Assembly: GCA_022496805.1 (NCBI GenBank) | Contig: CM040085.1 | Location: 23,465,811 to 23,529,810, forward strand | DNA: 64,000 nucleotides | Source: Pohlia nutans | Taxonomy: Eukaryota; Streptophyta; Bryopsida; Bryales; Mniaceae | Direction: 5' to 3' | Part shown: positions 35,097 through 46,672 of the stretch, piece after piece | Numbering within the stretch: the first letter of the stretch is position 1 | How the letters are laid out: each line of letters starts with the position of its first letter | Position numbers and translations under genes: made by a program | Notes under the pieces: model-generated | Told to the model about the DNA's origin: nothing | Database searches by the model: none | What the model saw: only the letters and a program-made list of their open reading frames with translations

Positions 35097-36874
35097 TAAG
35101 GTTGATGTGAGCAAAGATTATCTTAGGACACTTCTGTTAATAAAGTGCATAGAGCTAAATACCAAGTGTTATCTTTGATACATTTTCTTAGACATATACG
35201 TAGATTCTATGTTTATAACACAAAACTATACTATTGTATAAAAAATTAAAAAAATTAAGTTTTTATTTAAGTCATTTGGTACCCTTATTAACTTCAAATA
35301 TCTTTTAATATTCTAATAAAAATATCCTTATGTTCAAGTATCCAAAAAAATGTTCACTCATGACCGGTTCTAGCTAATTTGAATGGACTCCTTTCTTGCA
35401 ACTGAACATGACTTCTACTAGTGGTGGACTATCAATGATCTACTATCAATGATCTAAATTTTTAACTTTCTAATTAACAAAAAAATAATATTATTCCGTG
35501 ATGTAAGGATTTTAGAGTTTTACAAATTTAAGAAAGATGGTTTTCTCCATTAATGTGGCTTCTAGTTGTTGAACGTCTTTATTTATTATTAGAAAGAAAA
35601 AATCGTGGATCAAGATCGTCCCTATTTTCATGAAGATTCAAATGCATTAGAACATGTATTATTTGAGTATCATATGCATCAATTATAAAAAATTTGAAAT
35701 TTTAATTATAACTTCTCCAAAAGCGTGTGGCGGCCATTTGCAACAACCCTCCTCTTTTTCGACCCAATGTTGGGGTCAAGACCCCACCAGTTTCGAGGGA
35801 CCTCTATTTTGAGCTCTTCGCACGTCAAATTTACTGCGTCTGTTGTGGCCTTGAAATCCCTCTATTTACGTAATCAAAACGCTGAATGCAGTTCACAATG
35901 TTGCCACCTCAGCCGGGATGCATTCACACTTGCGCCTGAACGGATGATGACGGGTTGGCATTGGGGCGCCGCTGCCGGCATCTCCCCCGCCAAGTTGGGA
36001 CGGAACCCGCGACCAAACCCTCTTGCCCCATAGCGTCTCACCATTGAGGATGCTCTAAGTGCACAACACACCATTCTACTGTGAGTATTGGATTTATTTT
36101 AATGAAGCAATCTCGCACACAATTGTTCTTGTACTGCATGAGTGATCATGCACATGTCTGCTGTCCAACTGCCCGCTCTTCTCACACCACAGATTGCACC
36201 TACTTTGGCAAATAGATGCCCTTTTTGTTGACAGATAACTTACATGTTTGGACAAGGAGACCCCAATGTGGAAGGTGCTTGGACCCTTTTGGTTCTTTAT
36301 TTATCTTATTTGAAACGAATGAACAATTTATCCTGCAGTAAAATGTCCAAACAAGTCAACATAGAAAACCCCGCAGACAGAATCAGTATAAAATACTAAT
36401 CAAACATATCCCTTTGCAGCATTCCAGTGTCATCGTCTACGTTTGCTAAAGTAGGGAGACATACTGCATCTAAATGACTAGATGTAGTCTTGAAGTGATA
36501 AAGTTGTTCATTTGTTTCAAACAAGATAAGTTTGCATCACTTTGTCAACAGGGGAATGCATGCACACTACAAGAAAGAATTTTGCAGCCATTTATATGTG
36601 CTAAGACTGTATTAACCTTTACCCATCCTCACCCTCCTTAAGCATCCCTAGGTATTTGGACTCTTTTATGTCGTATGTACAAACCAAGAATTTTATAAAA
36701 CCCACGTCAAAGTGGTGTGTTACAAAATTCAAGAGTCACAATCACCCACTGATCAAGTTGGTGTTCTTTGCATAAGTCATCAAGGTGATGGTGTCCTTAT
36801 GAGAACAATAAGATTATTGAACAAGATCAAACCATTAAGATTATGTGTGGCAAATTAAACATGCATCAAACTAT
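35097..36874. other. Spacer with a GC-rich segment and an orphan foldback end
   Basis: From about 35723 to 36057 the sequence is GC-richer. It ends in CCATTGAGGATGCTCT (36041-36056), the exact complement of the first 16 bases of the foldback at 6913-9304. No second end was found. The remainder holds no recognised gene. Confidence 0.4.
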
Positions 36875-37252
36875 TTAACCCTTAAACGTCAAGGTAAGCC
36901 CCATGGGCTTATTTAAAAGAGAATAATCAAGAAAAAAGTAGATTTTTTCGACCAAATCAAGCGTGGATTGGTGCATTGGAAAGCTACTGAAAAAGCGATC
37001 TAGATTGCAAATTTGCGCCTCATTTGAGAGATTGTGGAATCGTTGGTAAGCAATCAAAGTTATGAAATTGAACAAGTTTTTGAGGTTGGGGCAGCTAAGA
37101 TGCCGCAGTGCTACAGTGATATAGTGCTCGCCAGCAGTGTCCCGCAGAGCCGTTTTTTGCATTTTTTTCGTTTTTTTTTTTTTTTTTCCCTCCGAAAATT
37201 TAGATGCCTTCCGGGCTGCCCCGCCCAGGCCCTCTTGACGTTTAAGGGTTAA
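36875..37252. mobile_element. TTAA element, 390-bp family, copy 1
   Basis: Begins TTAACCCTTAAACGTCAAGG and ends CTTGACGTTTAAGGGTTAA, nearly perfect inverted ends. The palindrome AAGCCCcatGGGCTT lies just inside the left end. It is homologous to 47920-48321. Confidence 0.85.
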
Positions 37253-37255
37253 GGG

Positions 37256-37290
37256 TTAACCCCTAAAGGACCAAGGATTCATGGTTTTAA
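37256..37290. mobile_element. Orphan left end of a TTAA element
   Basis: TTAACCCCTAAAGGACCAAGG, three bases after the preceding element, matches the termini of 2149-3408. No matching right end was found downstream. Confidence 0.5.
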
Positions 37291-38982
37291 ATTGAAAAAT
37301 TCAATTGATCATATTGTGAAAAATATAATTGAGATAAGGCAAAATTTTATATCACCAAAGTTAGTGAAGAACATTGCATGTGTTGGTCAAACAAAAAATA
37401 AATTTGAACAAAAAGAAGTTCACATAAGACCCACTCAAAACTGCTAAAAAAAAAAACATGAGGCTCAATTTGGAAATAACATCCTTCATCACTCCCATGA
37501 CTCAGCACGTGTTATTTCTCATGACAAGGCTCAGATACTCACATTACTAGTCCATCTCTGGTCACAACAAGGCTGTTTGCGTAGATTGGGCAATTCACCT
37601 GACTTCCACGTTGTTCACAATGCAATAACCCCCATCAAAATATGCAACATTCTGCAAATTTCACAGCCGAGATAGCCACCATGAGTCTCAAGTTTGCGCT
37701 CTTCACTGCTTCCATCAATGTACAGGAAACGTATAATCAACCCCTCCAGACTCTTGAAGGTCTTTATTAAAACCTTACTGCGATAGACATGTCCGACGTT
37801 TTTGTTTTTGGCTATATTTCGCCAGATTTATGTACAAAATATGGCATTTATCTTTTGTTAAGGAAAAAAATGAGAAAATTTTGAATTTTTTTGCCAAATT
37901 ATCTCTATATTTTTTTGTGAAGATAGCTAGATTTTGTGAAGAAAACTACAAAAATATGAAGAAATTCTATCAAAATATGATTGTAAGCTTAAGATTTCGC
38001 CAACTATTCTTTCCCAATTTTTTTTATGTCGCCAGTTAGGCTTCAAGAAAAAAAAAACACAGGAAAAACACTGGACATGCCCCTAAAAGTTGGAAGGCGT
38101 TCGATCTGACTATTTCTTTGTCCCTTCAGCCTCAAGTGATAATTTAAAAAGAAGAAGATTAGTAGCTTGAAATGATCAACTTGGGAAACAATCATGTTGC
38201 CACCAAAACCTGATATTGACGTTGAGCAAATACCAAAGTATAAAAACGGTGTTGAAAAGAGTGTAAAAACAACATTTTTTAATTTTTTAATTTTTTTGTA
38301 GTGTTAGCATTATGATTACAATTGTTGCTTAACCAGCTGTCAGGTGACATTGCTCAAGTTGTTACTCCCCAACATTACTTGAATTACTCCTCTGCATTGC
38401 TAATAAATGTAGCACACAATGTATGATTCTAGTAGTGTCTCTTGGAAGTTGCTACCTTGTTTGAAGGTATGACATTCACCGAGAAAAAATATGTGTTGTG
38501 CTCAGTTCATGGCCAACACCTGTCTTCTTCTTGTACCTATGACATAACCTACTCCTAGAAATGCGCGACAAATGTGTTACTATATAAGTGATTACACACT
38601 CAAGGTTTATTTTCCATAACTTCTTGACTTCCTTTTTAACTCCCACTTCTCTCCATGCAAGTGTTGCATCACATAACTTCTTACTATTTTGGCTCAAAAA
38701 ATGTTAATTCTATGTCGTAGGTTATGTCCCATAACCAACTTGGGACTGCAGTCCGATCCTTGCCGGTTCTGTAGTCCATAACATTCCTTGGCGGTTTCTT
38801 TAGCCTCCCAAAATGCTAATGAAACTGAATACAATTGTGTAGACTTGGCACTCACTTTAAGCTTTGGCCCCCACCCACCCAAGCATGCATGTAGTGGCCA
38901 GAAATTAAAATGGATAGGAAGGGATATATATTCCTCAGTAGCAGATTTGCACGAAGGGAGGGTTCTGAGGCATGTTACGTAC
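37291..38982. other. Spacer, no gene recognised
   Basis: AT-rich low-copy sequence. Short open frames near 37830-38039 and 38476-38985 lack coding character. Confidence 0.3.
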
Positions 38983-38985
38983 TAG

Positions 38986-39170
38986 CACTACAAGGAGAAG
39001 GCGTCGCTTTTCACTCCCTCTGTGAGTTAAACGGCACCATTTTGCACTCACCAATTTTTTGGTTGGATTTGGTGAGTGCAATTCGTCACGTAGAACAAGC
39101 GTGTACAATAAAAGAAAAAGACAATGAACAGGATCCTCCTGAGTGAGAAACGACGCCTCTCCTTGTAGTG
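38986..39170. mobile_element. CACTA-type MITE, 185 bp
   Basis: CACTACAAGGAGAAGGCGTC and its near-inverse, with a perfect 3-bp duplication TAG (38983-38985 and 39171-39173). It is related to 40440-40612. Confidence 0.87.
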
Positions 39171-39172
39171 TA

Positions 39173-39702
39173 GAGAGTGGGCTAGTTGGGCATATTTTGC
39201 CCTATATTGAGCTTGTGGCCGAGCTCGGAAGGACAAGGTCACAGGCAAACTCCAGGGCAAAATACGCTCCCACTGGCCCACTCACCGGCGTAAAGGTCTA
39301 CGTTAAGGTTAGGGGCAGGGTATTCTGCCAAATATTGGCACGATTTGCTGGCAGAATCGGCCTCACGAGGCAACTGCCGATTCTGCCAGCAGAATCGGCT
39401 GACACCTGTATACTAATTCTTTTAATACTAGTTATACTTAAGCCATCAAATGAGTGGGTCAAATGAACGTGGAATTCAGATCAATGAATAACCTGCTTGA
39501 ATATTCCCCTATGCATAGACATTCAATATTCTTGAGTCTACACGTGTAATTTGTGACGATACTTGTGAGTTCAGAATACCCTGCCCCTAACCTTAACGCC
39601 AGAGAGCGTGTTGTATGGGAAGATTCCGCAATTACCACTTGGCCCCAGGCTCGCCCGTGACCTCGCAGTAATGGCGGAATCTTCCCATACAGCCCGCTCT
39701 CT
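39173..39702. repeat. Compound locus of successive and nested inverted repeats
   Basis: Four hairpins were read: 39175-39202 with 39254-39283; a perfect 27-base pair 39301-39327 with 39572-39598; 39348-39360 with 39377-39390, inside the previous one; and 39601-39629 with 39674-39702. The sequence is GC-richer than its flanks. No target duplications were identified, and it begins directly at the CACTA element's target site. Confidence 0.75.
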
Positions 39703-40439
39703 AGTACATAATCTTCCTTCTCGGCAGATTCCGTAAAGATCTGCATAATTCTCAGATTCCATGATGTAGGAAGTCCCGTATGTGGGCTGAATACTCCTTA
39801 GCAGACCTTCACATAATTTGTTATATCTAGAGCTCAAAATTGTGCACCAAAAGAATCTCAAGTGATTCCTATTTCAAGGGGGCTGAGGCAGATCCTAAAA
39901 AATCTTGTTATGATGTGCCAATGGAACTTTAGCAACCATTTGGCATTTGGGTGATTCAAAGTTCCAGCTTTGCAATGATATATCCTGAATGGGTACAGAT
40001 TGGACTACAAACAAAGAATTGAAGCTTATGCTTGGGTAGGGTTGTTTTACTCAACCACTAGACAAAGTGTCGAACACGACATATCAATTAATTGAAGGTA
40101 GCGTATTAGTTCAAATATATATTTTTAAATATAAAGAAGATTGGAACAAAGACTCCTGAGTATATCGTCCTTGTTATTTCTTGATGACATGACCGTATTT
40201 GGACCTTTATATTCTTGCCCAAACTACCAGTGTCTTCACTCTGGACGGAATGAGGTTGCAATAACTTATTATTATTAAGCCTGGTCAGAAGCAACAATGT
40301 ATCAACTTATGGAAACATATGAAAAGAAAAACATGCTTGCAATTTGAATCAGGGTATACAAGATCAGCGCTGATCCTTTGGCTTCTTTCTTTGATACACA
40401 TCTTCTTTCTTACACCCTGAGTTCAAGAATTTTGAAGCA
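39703..40439. other. Spacer, no feature recognised
   Basis: No gene or bounded repeat was found between the inverted-repeat locus and the next CACTA MITE. Confidence 0.3.
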
Positions 40440-40612
40440 CACTATTAGCAAAGGCGTCGCTTCTCACTCAGAATAGTGTCACAATTCAGTGTACACACTT
40501 GTCCTACATGACGAATTGCACTCACCACATCTTGAGCGTTTGGATAGTGAGTGCGAAATGACGCCGTTTGACTCACCTACCGAGTGAAAAGCGACACCTT
40601 CTCCGTGTAGTG
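40440..40612. mobile_element. CACTA-type MITE, related to 38986
   Basis: CACTATTAGCAAAGGCGTCG and the end CGACACCTTCTCCGTGTAGTG. The subterminal 'GTGAGTGC' and 'AATTGCACTCACCA' motifs are shared with 38986-39170. The flanks are gca and gaa, a one-base mismatch in the expected 3-bp duplication. Confidence 0.72.
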
Positions 40613-41414
40613 GAAGGAAGCCCTCCTTTGACATCAGTCATTTCAATAGCTCTCTGACAATAGCTCTAGAATTGACACTTGTGAGCGAGCACGAGTAACA
40701 TGTTACACACAATTCTCATGCATATTGGATCCAAATCATTTATTTTTTTATTTTTTATTTTTATTTTTATTTTTTTAATACATTGTCAAATGAATAGTAA
40801 GATGGGTGCACTCATAGAAGAAATTAAGTATGTAGTGGATGCTCGATCAGGTGGTAGTTGTAACCGAAATGGAAAAATTGCCCTTTTCAGATAGTAAAAT
40901 TCCATGGTACTTGAAGAGAATGTAGGAGGACTCTAACTTTCCACACCAATGTTGCAAGAGACTGGCATCTGCTAGATTACTTCAACAGATCTGAGCTCTG
41001 TGAATGGCCATTAAATTACATCCTGTTTAGAATTTTCCTACAAACCTTAACATTTGCCACCTGTTTGACTTTCCTTTTAAGAAAGTGATCTGACAAATTA
41101 TGTCTTAAATGTTTTGAACATTGGTGGGAAAAGTGAGACAAAAGGGGATACACTCAGAATCGCCATATGAGACTCTTACACATAGGCAGATGTGGCAAAG
41201 CCATAACTAAATATGTATTAGATAACTGACAAGCCACGGTAGCGGTGAGTAGGCTATCGTACATAACCGGTTGTTTGTTTTTCAACAACCGATGGCGAGA
41301 AGGTTATGAGTTGCAACTTGTGATGGCGATGGTGACAGGGATGAAGTCACGTTAGTGTGGAAAAGCCAACAACCGGTTATGCACAAGAGTAAAGTGTTGT
41401 TCATGGTGAGCAAA
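40613..41414. other. Spacer with a T-rich run and a small inverted repeat
   Basis: A T-rich simple run lies at about 40738-40776. The sequence CATAACCGGTTGTT near 41262 is inversely repeated as AACAACCGGTTATG near 41368. No gene was found. Confidence 0.35.
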
Positions 41415-41975
41415 TTAACCCTTAAAAGGCCCTTGGGATCCCTTTCTACAACCCGTATTTAGCCGTTATAGTTGTTCAATTGTGGTTTAATACATGAATT
41501 GTGATATATTGTTATATACACATTATCATGGGGTGCATTCACAATAAAACAAGCCAACCCTGCCCAAATCTAACGACTCTTGATGAGTGCTTAGAAAATG
41601 ATATCTTCAATTTATGTAGATATTAGAAAAATTTAAGGACATTTTGTGACATATTATGAACATTTTAGTCGTTATTAATAACTGGTTATGACCATATTTT
41701 AGTTGTTTTGGAGTATCAATAACTTCTCAAACATTGTCAAACTTTAGTATATTGTAGAATGATATATAATATATGTAGTTACTAATTTATATTGCATTAT
41801 CAATTTAAATGATAAGATTATTGCTTAATAATCCGTTAAATTAATCACTGGTTACAGTTTCCTTGGCTCGTTATACTGTGAATGTACCCCATGCTTATTA
41901 ATTTTACTTTGTACTAAAAAGTATTTGGTCATTGTTATTTTGATGAAATACCACCAAATACAGAATATGCTGTAG
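41415..41975. mobile_element. TTAA element of the microsatellite family, interrupted
   Basis: Begins TTAACCCTTAAAAGGCCC. It is colinear with 32608 and 33671 apart from an insertion at 41531-41890. Homology stops at 'gaatatgctgta' before the right terminus, so that end is lost. Confidence 0.65.
41531..41890. mobile_element. MITE with 3-bp target duplication ATG
   Basis: GGGTGCATTCACA and the inverse TGTGAATGTACCCC, flanked by ATG on both sides. Sister copies of the host read 'cattatcatgattatt' without the insert, confirming the junction. A 3-bp target with G-rich ends suggests Harbinger, but ATG is not the usual TWA. Confidence 0.72.
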
Positions 41976-42184
41976 GATATCGCTGGTTGGCTACGAAGAG
42001 CACCACTTCTACAGTATTGATGTTCCAAAAACAAAAAGAGCATCCACGTCCTGGCGAAGTCGTAGGAATGTGTGGGGATATATAAATCGAAAGGGGTGCA
42101 ACGGTTCACCTACTTGTCAGCAAAAAAGTGGGAGACAGTAAAAACGAAACGGAATTTTTACAGGGCCAGCTGCTTTGCAGTATA

Positions 42185-42593
42185 AGGTAGGAAAACCAAA
42201 AACGGTGAAAATAAGGTGATTTGACCAGAAGGAATGGAGTTAGAAATTATGTGAAATTTTTTGAGATGAAGAAGAAGAAATGATGAAGAATGCAAGTTGT
42301 TTCGTATTTTTATTCCCCGTAAATAATTATCTACAATTTCTCAAAGTGGGAAGTTTGTCAAACCCCCTTCTTGTATACTAGACTCTTCCTGAACTGAACG
42401 TGGTGGTATCCTTTTCTACACATGAAAACACCTAAAACGGTTAACTAAATTTAAAAAAAATTAGTAATTTTTAGTAAATTTTTAGTAATCCTGGTCATGC
42501 AAAAATTCTCCATTTTGGGTCTACCACCTCCCTGTTTTACTGCAACTCTAGTGCATGCCTTGAGGGCATTAACCGTTTTTGGTTTTCCTACCT
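42185..42593. mobile_element. TA-flanked MITE, AGGTAG ends, copy 2
   Basis: AGGTAGGAAAACCAAAAACG and its inverse form a perfect terminal repeat of more than 20 bases. TA flanks both sides. Confidence 0.77.
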
Positions 42594-42685
42594 TAATCGT
42601 CCCGGCCTTGAAAAGCTCTGCTGTAGAATATGGCTTGACATGATTGACTATGGGCAGTTAGCTTGGGAGCGTATTCAGGCTGATA

Positions 42686-43462
42686 TTAACCCTTAAAGGT
42701 TTAGGGAGCCCTTTCCGACCAGTATTATACAACATTATTCCATTGTATTTGGCATGGTTCCACACTTCCTATGGATTTAAGATCAAAAGTGAAGTTAAAA
42801 TTCACGTCGACATGATTTTAACCCTTTAACGTCCTAATTCATCACTGATTTCAAAGATCTGTTATAAAATGTTTGATGAATACCAAAAATGGAGTTGATG
42901 TACAAAGCAAAGTTGTAAATGTCAATGTTTAGATCGCATCTGTATGGTTGGATTTATCATATTTTTTAGTAATTTTTTAAAATTAATTTTTCAAGGTTTT
43001 TTTTTGAAATTCAATTAAAAATCCCAAAGTAACACAAAAAAATTAAAAATTGTTGTAATGAATTTGAAATAACATGCACTACGAGATGGTATGCTTTCCA
43101 TTATTTGATTCTACTTATTTTGGAAAATCATGCTGAAGGTCTCACTTTTTGAACTAAGAATGAAACTTGACATCAACCACTATTGTTATTTTTCAAAAAA
43201 TCACAATATCTTATTTTGAAGATCCATACCGTACAAATGGTAGTCAACTAGCACAAGAACCAAGGAAAATTTGGATGGATGAAAAACTGTACAGGATGTA
43301 GTAAAGAGAAGGATTTCAATCTGTTCGTCGTCCATTATATGGACGCAGGCGCGTTAAAGGGTTAATGAGCCATTGGGGTCTCAATTTGCAAATTTCTATC
43401 TACAACAAATGTCAAATATACGCAAATGTTTGTACTATCCCCATCAGCCCTTTAAGGGTTAA
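42686..43462. mobile_element. TTAA element, 230-bp family, interrupted copy
   Basis: Begins TTAACCCTTAAAGGTTTAGG and ends AGCCCTTTAAGGGTTAA. It is split by 42818-43365. The two halves rejoin to the uninterrupted copy at 19975-20205. Confidence 0.87.
42818..43365. mobile_element. TTAA element, 548-bp family, nested copy
   Basis: Begins TTAACCCTTTAACGTCC and ends GGCGCGTTAAAGGGTTAA. The hairpin CGTCCAT/ATGGACG lies just inside the right end. Its host without the insert reads gatttCaatgag at 20106-20117; here it is gattTTAA...TTAAtgag. One TTAA was therefore duplicated. Confidence 0.9.
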
Positions 43463-43760
43463 GAAGAATGTGAACAAGCCTGATAAGGGTGTTCAGCTTC
43501 TAGTTCGCTCTGGTGTAGAAAGGGCATTTTTGCCACATGGATGGTTGACCGCCTGGTGTGGAAGCTTTTTGGTCCTAAGTTTAGCTCGATTAGCGAGATT
43601 TAGGTGTCACCGGCCTCACTGGCACTGGTGGGGTTGGTTTGTATTTGTGTTCTATCTACTCTTGCAATGAAGGGTTCCCTTTGTTTGTGTCAAAAATAAA
43701 TAAATAAATAAATTTTAAATAAATTTTAAAATAAAATAAAATTTAAAAAAAAACCGTCTC
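43463..43760 (+). mobile_element. Possible LINE-type 3' end
   Basis: A GC-richer stretch leads to 'tcttgcaatgaagggttccc', then 'tttgtgtcaaaaataaataa' and an A-rich tail. The ending resembles 24760-24845. No intact reverse transcriptase frame is visible, so this would be a 5'-truncated remnant. Confidence 0.35.
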
Positions 43761-43881
43761 GGCCTGATAGATGAGAAAACTAATCGAAAAGTGAAAGAGT
43801 TTCTTCCAGGCTCGGACAAGTGCAAATGATTGAAAACACGCATCACAGTCAGACGCCCTTGTCAATTCTCGTCACGTCATT

Positions 43882-44355
43882 AGAGCATGGCCACCCTTGC
43901 CCTCAACAAGTGGCCTTTTGGCACTGTAGAGTGGCCTCACACTTTTTTCTCTCCCACCCTTGGGTTTGCCAGTGGCCTCTCTTGCAAGGCCTCTGTAGAA
44001 ATGAGCTTTGCCACGCTAGGTTGTGGAGTCTTCCATTTGCCTCTGGAGCTTGAAATCCGGGCTATTTGAAGGAGATAATCATTGCATTAAATCACCCATG
44101 GCCCAGCATGCATGTGCTGGCTTGGTGCTTTCCATCCTCTTGATTTGAATGTAATTAATGAATCATTCCCACCCATGGCCCAACATGCATGTGGTGCTTC
44201 CCATTGGGCATGGGCTGTTCATTTCTCTAATTCTCAAATTCAAGGAGACTCAACAGTGGGGGTCAAGAATTTGACAGGCCACTTGAACTCCTACAGTGCC
44301 CTCTCAAACCACTGTTGAAGGCCAGTTGATGAGGGCATGGGTGGGAATGCTCTTA
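43882..44355. mobile_element. Inverted-repeat MITE, AGAGCAT ends
   Basis: The ends AGAGCATGGCCACCCTTGCC and the near-inverse of AGAGCATTCCCACCCATGCC continue into matching 'CCCTCA-CAA-TGGCC'. Internal 'cccatggcccaacatgcatg' motifs are repeated. No target duplication was found, so this is hAT-like on terminal resemblance only. Confidence 0.6.
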
Positions 44356-45949
44356 GTTTGTTTGACATAAACTTTAACTCGATATGTTAAAAAATTGCAT
44401 CGCAATGAGTGCAGCCCTCCCATTGTCAACATGTATACTCGATGATCCGAACTAATTTAACTCCGTCACCCCAAGCTTTCTGTTCGTGTTTTTTTTGGGA
44501 GTTCAGTTCTTTTGGAGCCAACACGCGACCAGTTATGATGCATGAATTAGGTTAGGTACACGTGTAAGTAACTTAGCACTTAGGGTTCATGCCTGTGCAA
44601 GTAGGCTGCAAGTGAGATATGGAATATTATTTTCAGCGTAAACCCTGTAGCAAGTGGAGTAAGTTGGGCTACGTATGCACTCGATTGACTTTAGGGTCAC
44701 TGTTCATCCCTAGGGAGATTCCTCGTTAAAATTAATGTGATTGCTGGAGTGCTGGATCGGCCAAAGGGTCTGAATAGGAATACAGCAGTACGTACTAATG
44801 GCGCAGCCTTTGCTCAAAGTCAAACTGATAACACACCAGCTAAGATAAGCAAGCTCTCAAGATAAAACGGTATTACTGTAGAATCCAACGTTCTGACTTC
44901 AGATATTATCTTGGAACCCACCCTCGCGAATTCCTGCAAGAACAGTACTACTCACACAGCCGCTACAGCTACAGACTCTAATTGTTTTTTTAGTGTGGTG
45001 TTCAAGCAAGCGAGTGAATGAATTTCAAAGCCACAGAGAGACGTGAAGATGACACACCAAAACCTCGATTCTCGCCACAGTCAAGTGTTTTGCAATGCAA
45101 TGCAGAACTTGCGTAGATGAAAGACGAGTCCGCCGCGGCACGTTTGGAGGTTGTAACGGTCAGCTAGTAGGAATTAATTGTGGGAACTTCAGAGACTTAA
45201 TTCAACTGCGAAAAATCCCTTCCTGGTACTATGTACTCTTTTGTTTTTTTTTTGTGTCTACCAGCTTCGTTGAACGAGAAAAATAACAAAATGCAGATAG
45301 AAAGAAGTCAGAGTATCCCGTTTTCACAACTTAGTACTGGTCACGTTACTTGACTAGCATTTATAAGGAGAAAGAATACGGGTACAGCAGTTCTTAGCAA
45401 AATCGCAACACCAGAGTATTTGAAACCCTCACGAGATCACGACAGCCCCTGGTATAGAAATCGGACCACTCTCAACTTCCGAAGAACCAATACACACGAA
45501 AGGCTTAGAAGTACGTGCGTGGAACTTAAATCTCTCACTGGAAAAAGCGTAAATTCAAAACCTCGTCTCACTACGCGTACTAATGGGAGGATCCGGATAC
45601 TAATTAATCAAACGGTGCCTGAGTGGGTGCACGTCTCTGAAGAATCCAGGGCAAAAAGAAAAAAGAAAAAAAAGCCAACGATCAACAATGCTGGGGATGA
45701 AACGCCAAAAGCGGACTTCCAAAACAGGCCTGTAACTCACTCACTTCTTGGAGTGATGCATCTGCAAATCGGTACATTTCCAAAGTCTGATCCCATTTTC
45801 TGTGCTCAGTAACAATTACCAGCATACATTAGTGTCATCATAAAATCTGTTCTATCACCTACCCAAATGGAATGCTGATATATCGATCACCATAAACCCC
45901 TACCCTCCCAAGTATGATATCTATGCACCACTACTGAAACACTGATCGA
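44356..45949. other. Low-copy island, no gene confidently recognised
   Basis: No transposon termini are visible here. The sequence is less AT-rich than its flanks. On the plus strand, a 130-codon open frame without ATG (45420-45812) has a lysine-rich centre and no known domain, and a shorter frame at 45095-45286 is also unassigned. The interval just downstream (minus strand) of 45950 may be the 3' UTR of the candidate exon there. Confidence 0.25.
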
Positions 45950-46078
45950 TCAGCATCGTCTAGAATTATGAGCGAGCACCGGAATGGGATTCAGACTTTG
46001 GAAGAATGGCGGATTGAAGATGCAGTACTCCAAGATGAGGGTGGGCAACAAGGCAAACTCGTCCACGATCGATAGAAA
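45950..46078 (-). CDS. Candidate terminal exon of an unrecognised gene
   Basis: On the minus strand an acceptor-like CCCCTGACAG is followed at 46078 by 42 open codons and a TGA. The reading includes FLSIVDEFALLPTLILEYCI followed by a proline-rich stretch. Codons favour C or G in third position (GTG GAC GAG, ACC CTC ATC TTG GAG TAC TGC ATC TTC), unlike the local background. I cannot assign a family. A further stretch on the same strand near 46343-46433 has coding character but no firm boundaries. The opposite strand is also open for 35 codons, so strand assignment is tentative. Confidence 0.3.
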   Translation of the reverse strand, partial: FLSIVDEFALLPTLILEYCIFNPPFFQSLNPIPVLAHNSRRC

Positions 46079-46477
46079 CTGTCAGGGGAATGGGGTCTTA
46101 TAGGCAGGAATGATGCCTCTGCAGTCTACAATAGCACTATACTAAAAAAAGACTAAGCCAAGAATGTTATGAAACTGATTTGTATTCCCTTCGTTATTTT
46201 GTATTTGACATGATTACTTTTCAAAAAAACTGGGGGAAGTCACTCTCGGAAAAAAAACTATGAGAGAAAAAAGAAAAGAAAAGAAAAAAAAGGTGTCATT
46301 TATTCATGATGAAAAAAAGAATTATACAATTTTAGGATCTACTATAGCCTCAAAGAAATGGGGAAGACATAAGAGAAATTTGCAAAGTCTCTGGTTGACC
46401 CATCCATAGTTGCATCCCCGTCCTCTACAAATTAGATATCCGAAAACTCATTGTCATAAGCTCAAGGGAGGTGTGCT

Positions 46478-46672
46478 GGATTAGGATTAGAAGCTCATAA
46501 GGCTCTTAGGGGCCATAAGGTCCAAGGTTCAAACCTTGGCTGCGGCTATATTCCAGTCATGTGGTTTATTTATGGACGGGCTCCGGCGACATACCCGGTG
46601 GCAAGCCTTGACACGGGACCAAACCCAGGTTTAATTGCCGGTAATATAACTCATCCAGTTTTTATTTTTGGA
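46478..46672 (+). mobile_element. tRNA-derived SINE
   Basis: An A-box-like TTAGAAGCTCATAAGG precedes a perfect B box, GGTTCAAACC (46526-46535), within a five-pair T-arm (CAAGG/CTTGG). The anticodon arm does not fold properly and unrelated sequence follows (CCGGTGGCAAGCCTTGACAC). That layout is a SINE rather than a functional tRNA gene. The termini and target duplication were not resolved. Confidence 0.6.

Noticed and set aside
35401..35460. CACTA MITE suggested by 'cttctactagtgg' and nearby 'tatcaatgatc' repeats
   Set aside because: Only one terminus is present and the short tandem repeat explains the rest.
46500..46560. Functional tRNA gene
   Set aside because: Good B box and T-arm but no proper anticodon arm or acceptor stem; the SINE reading fits better.
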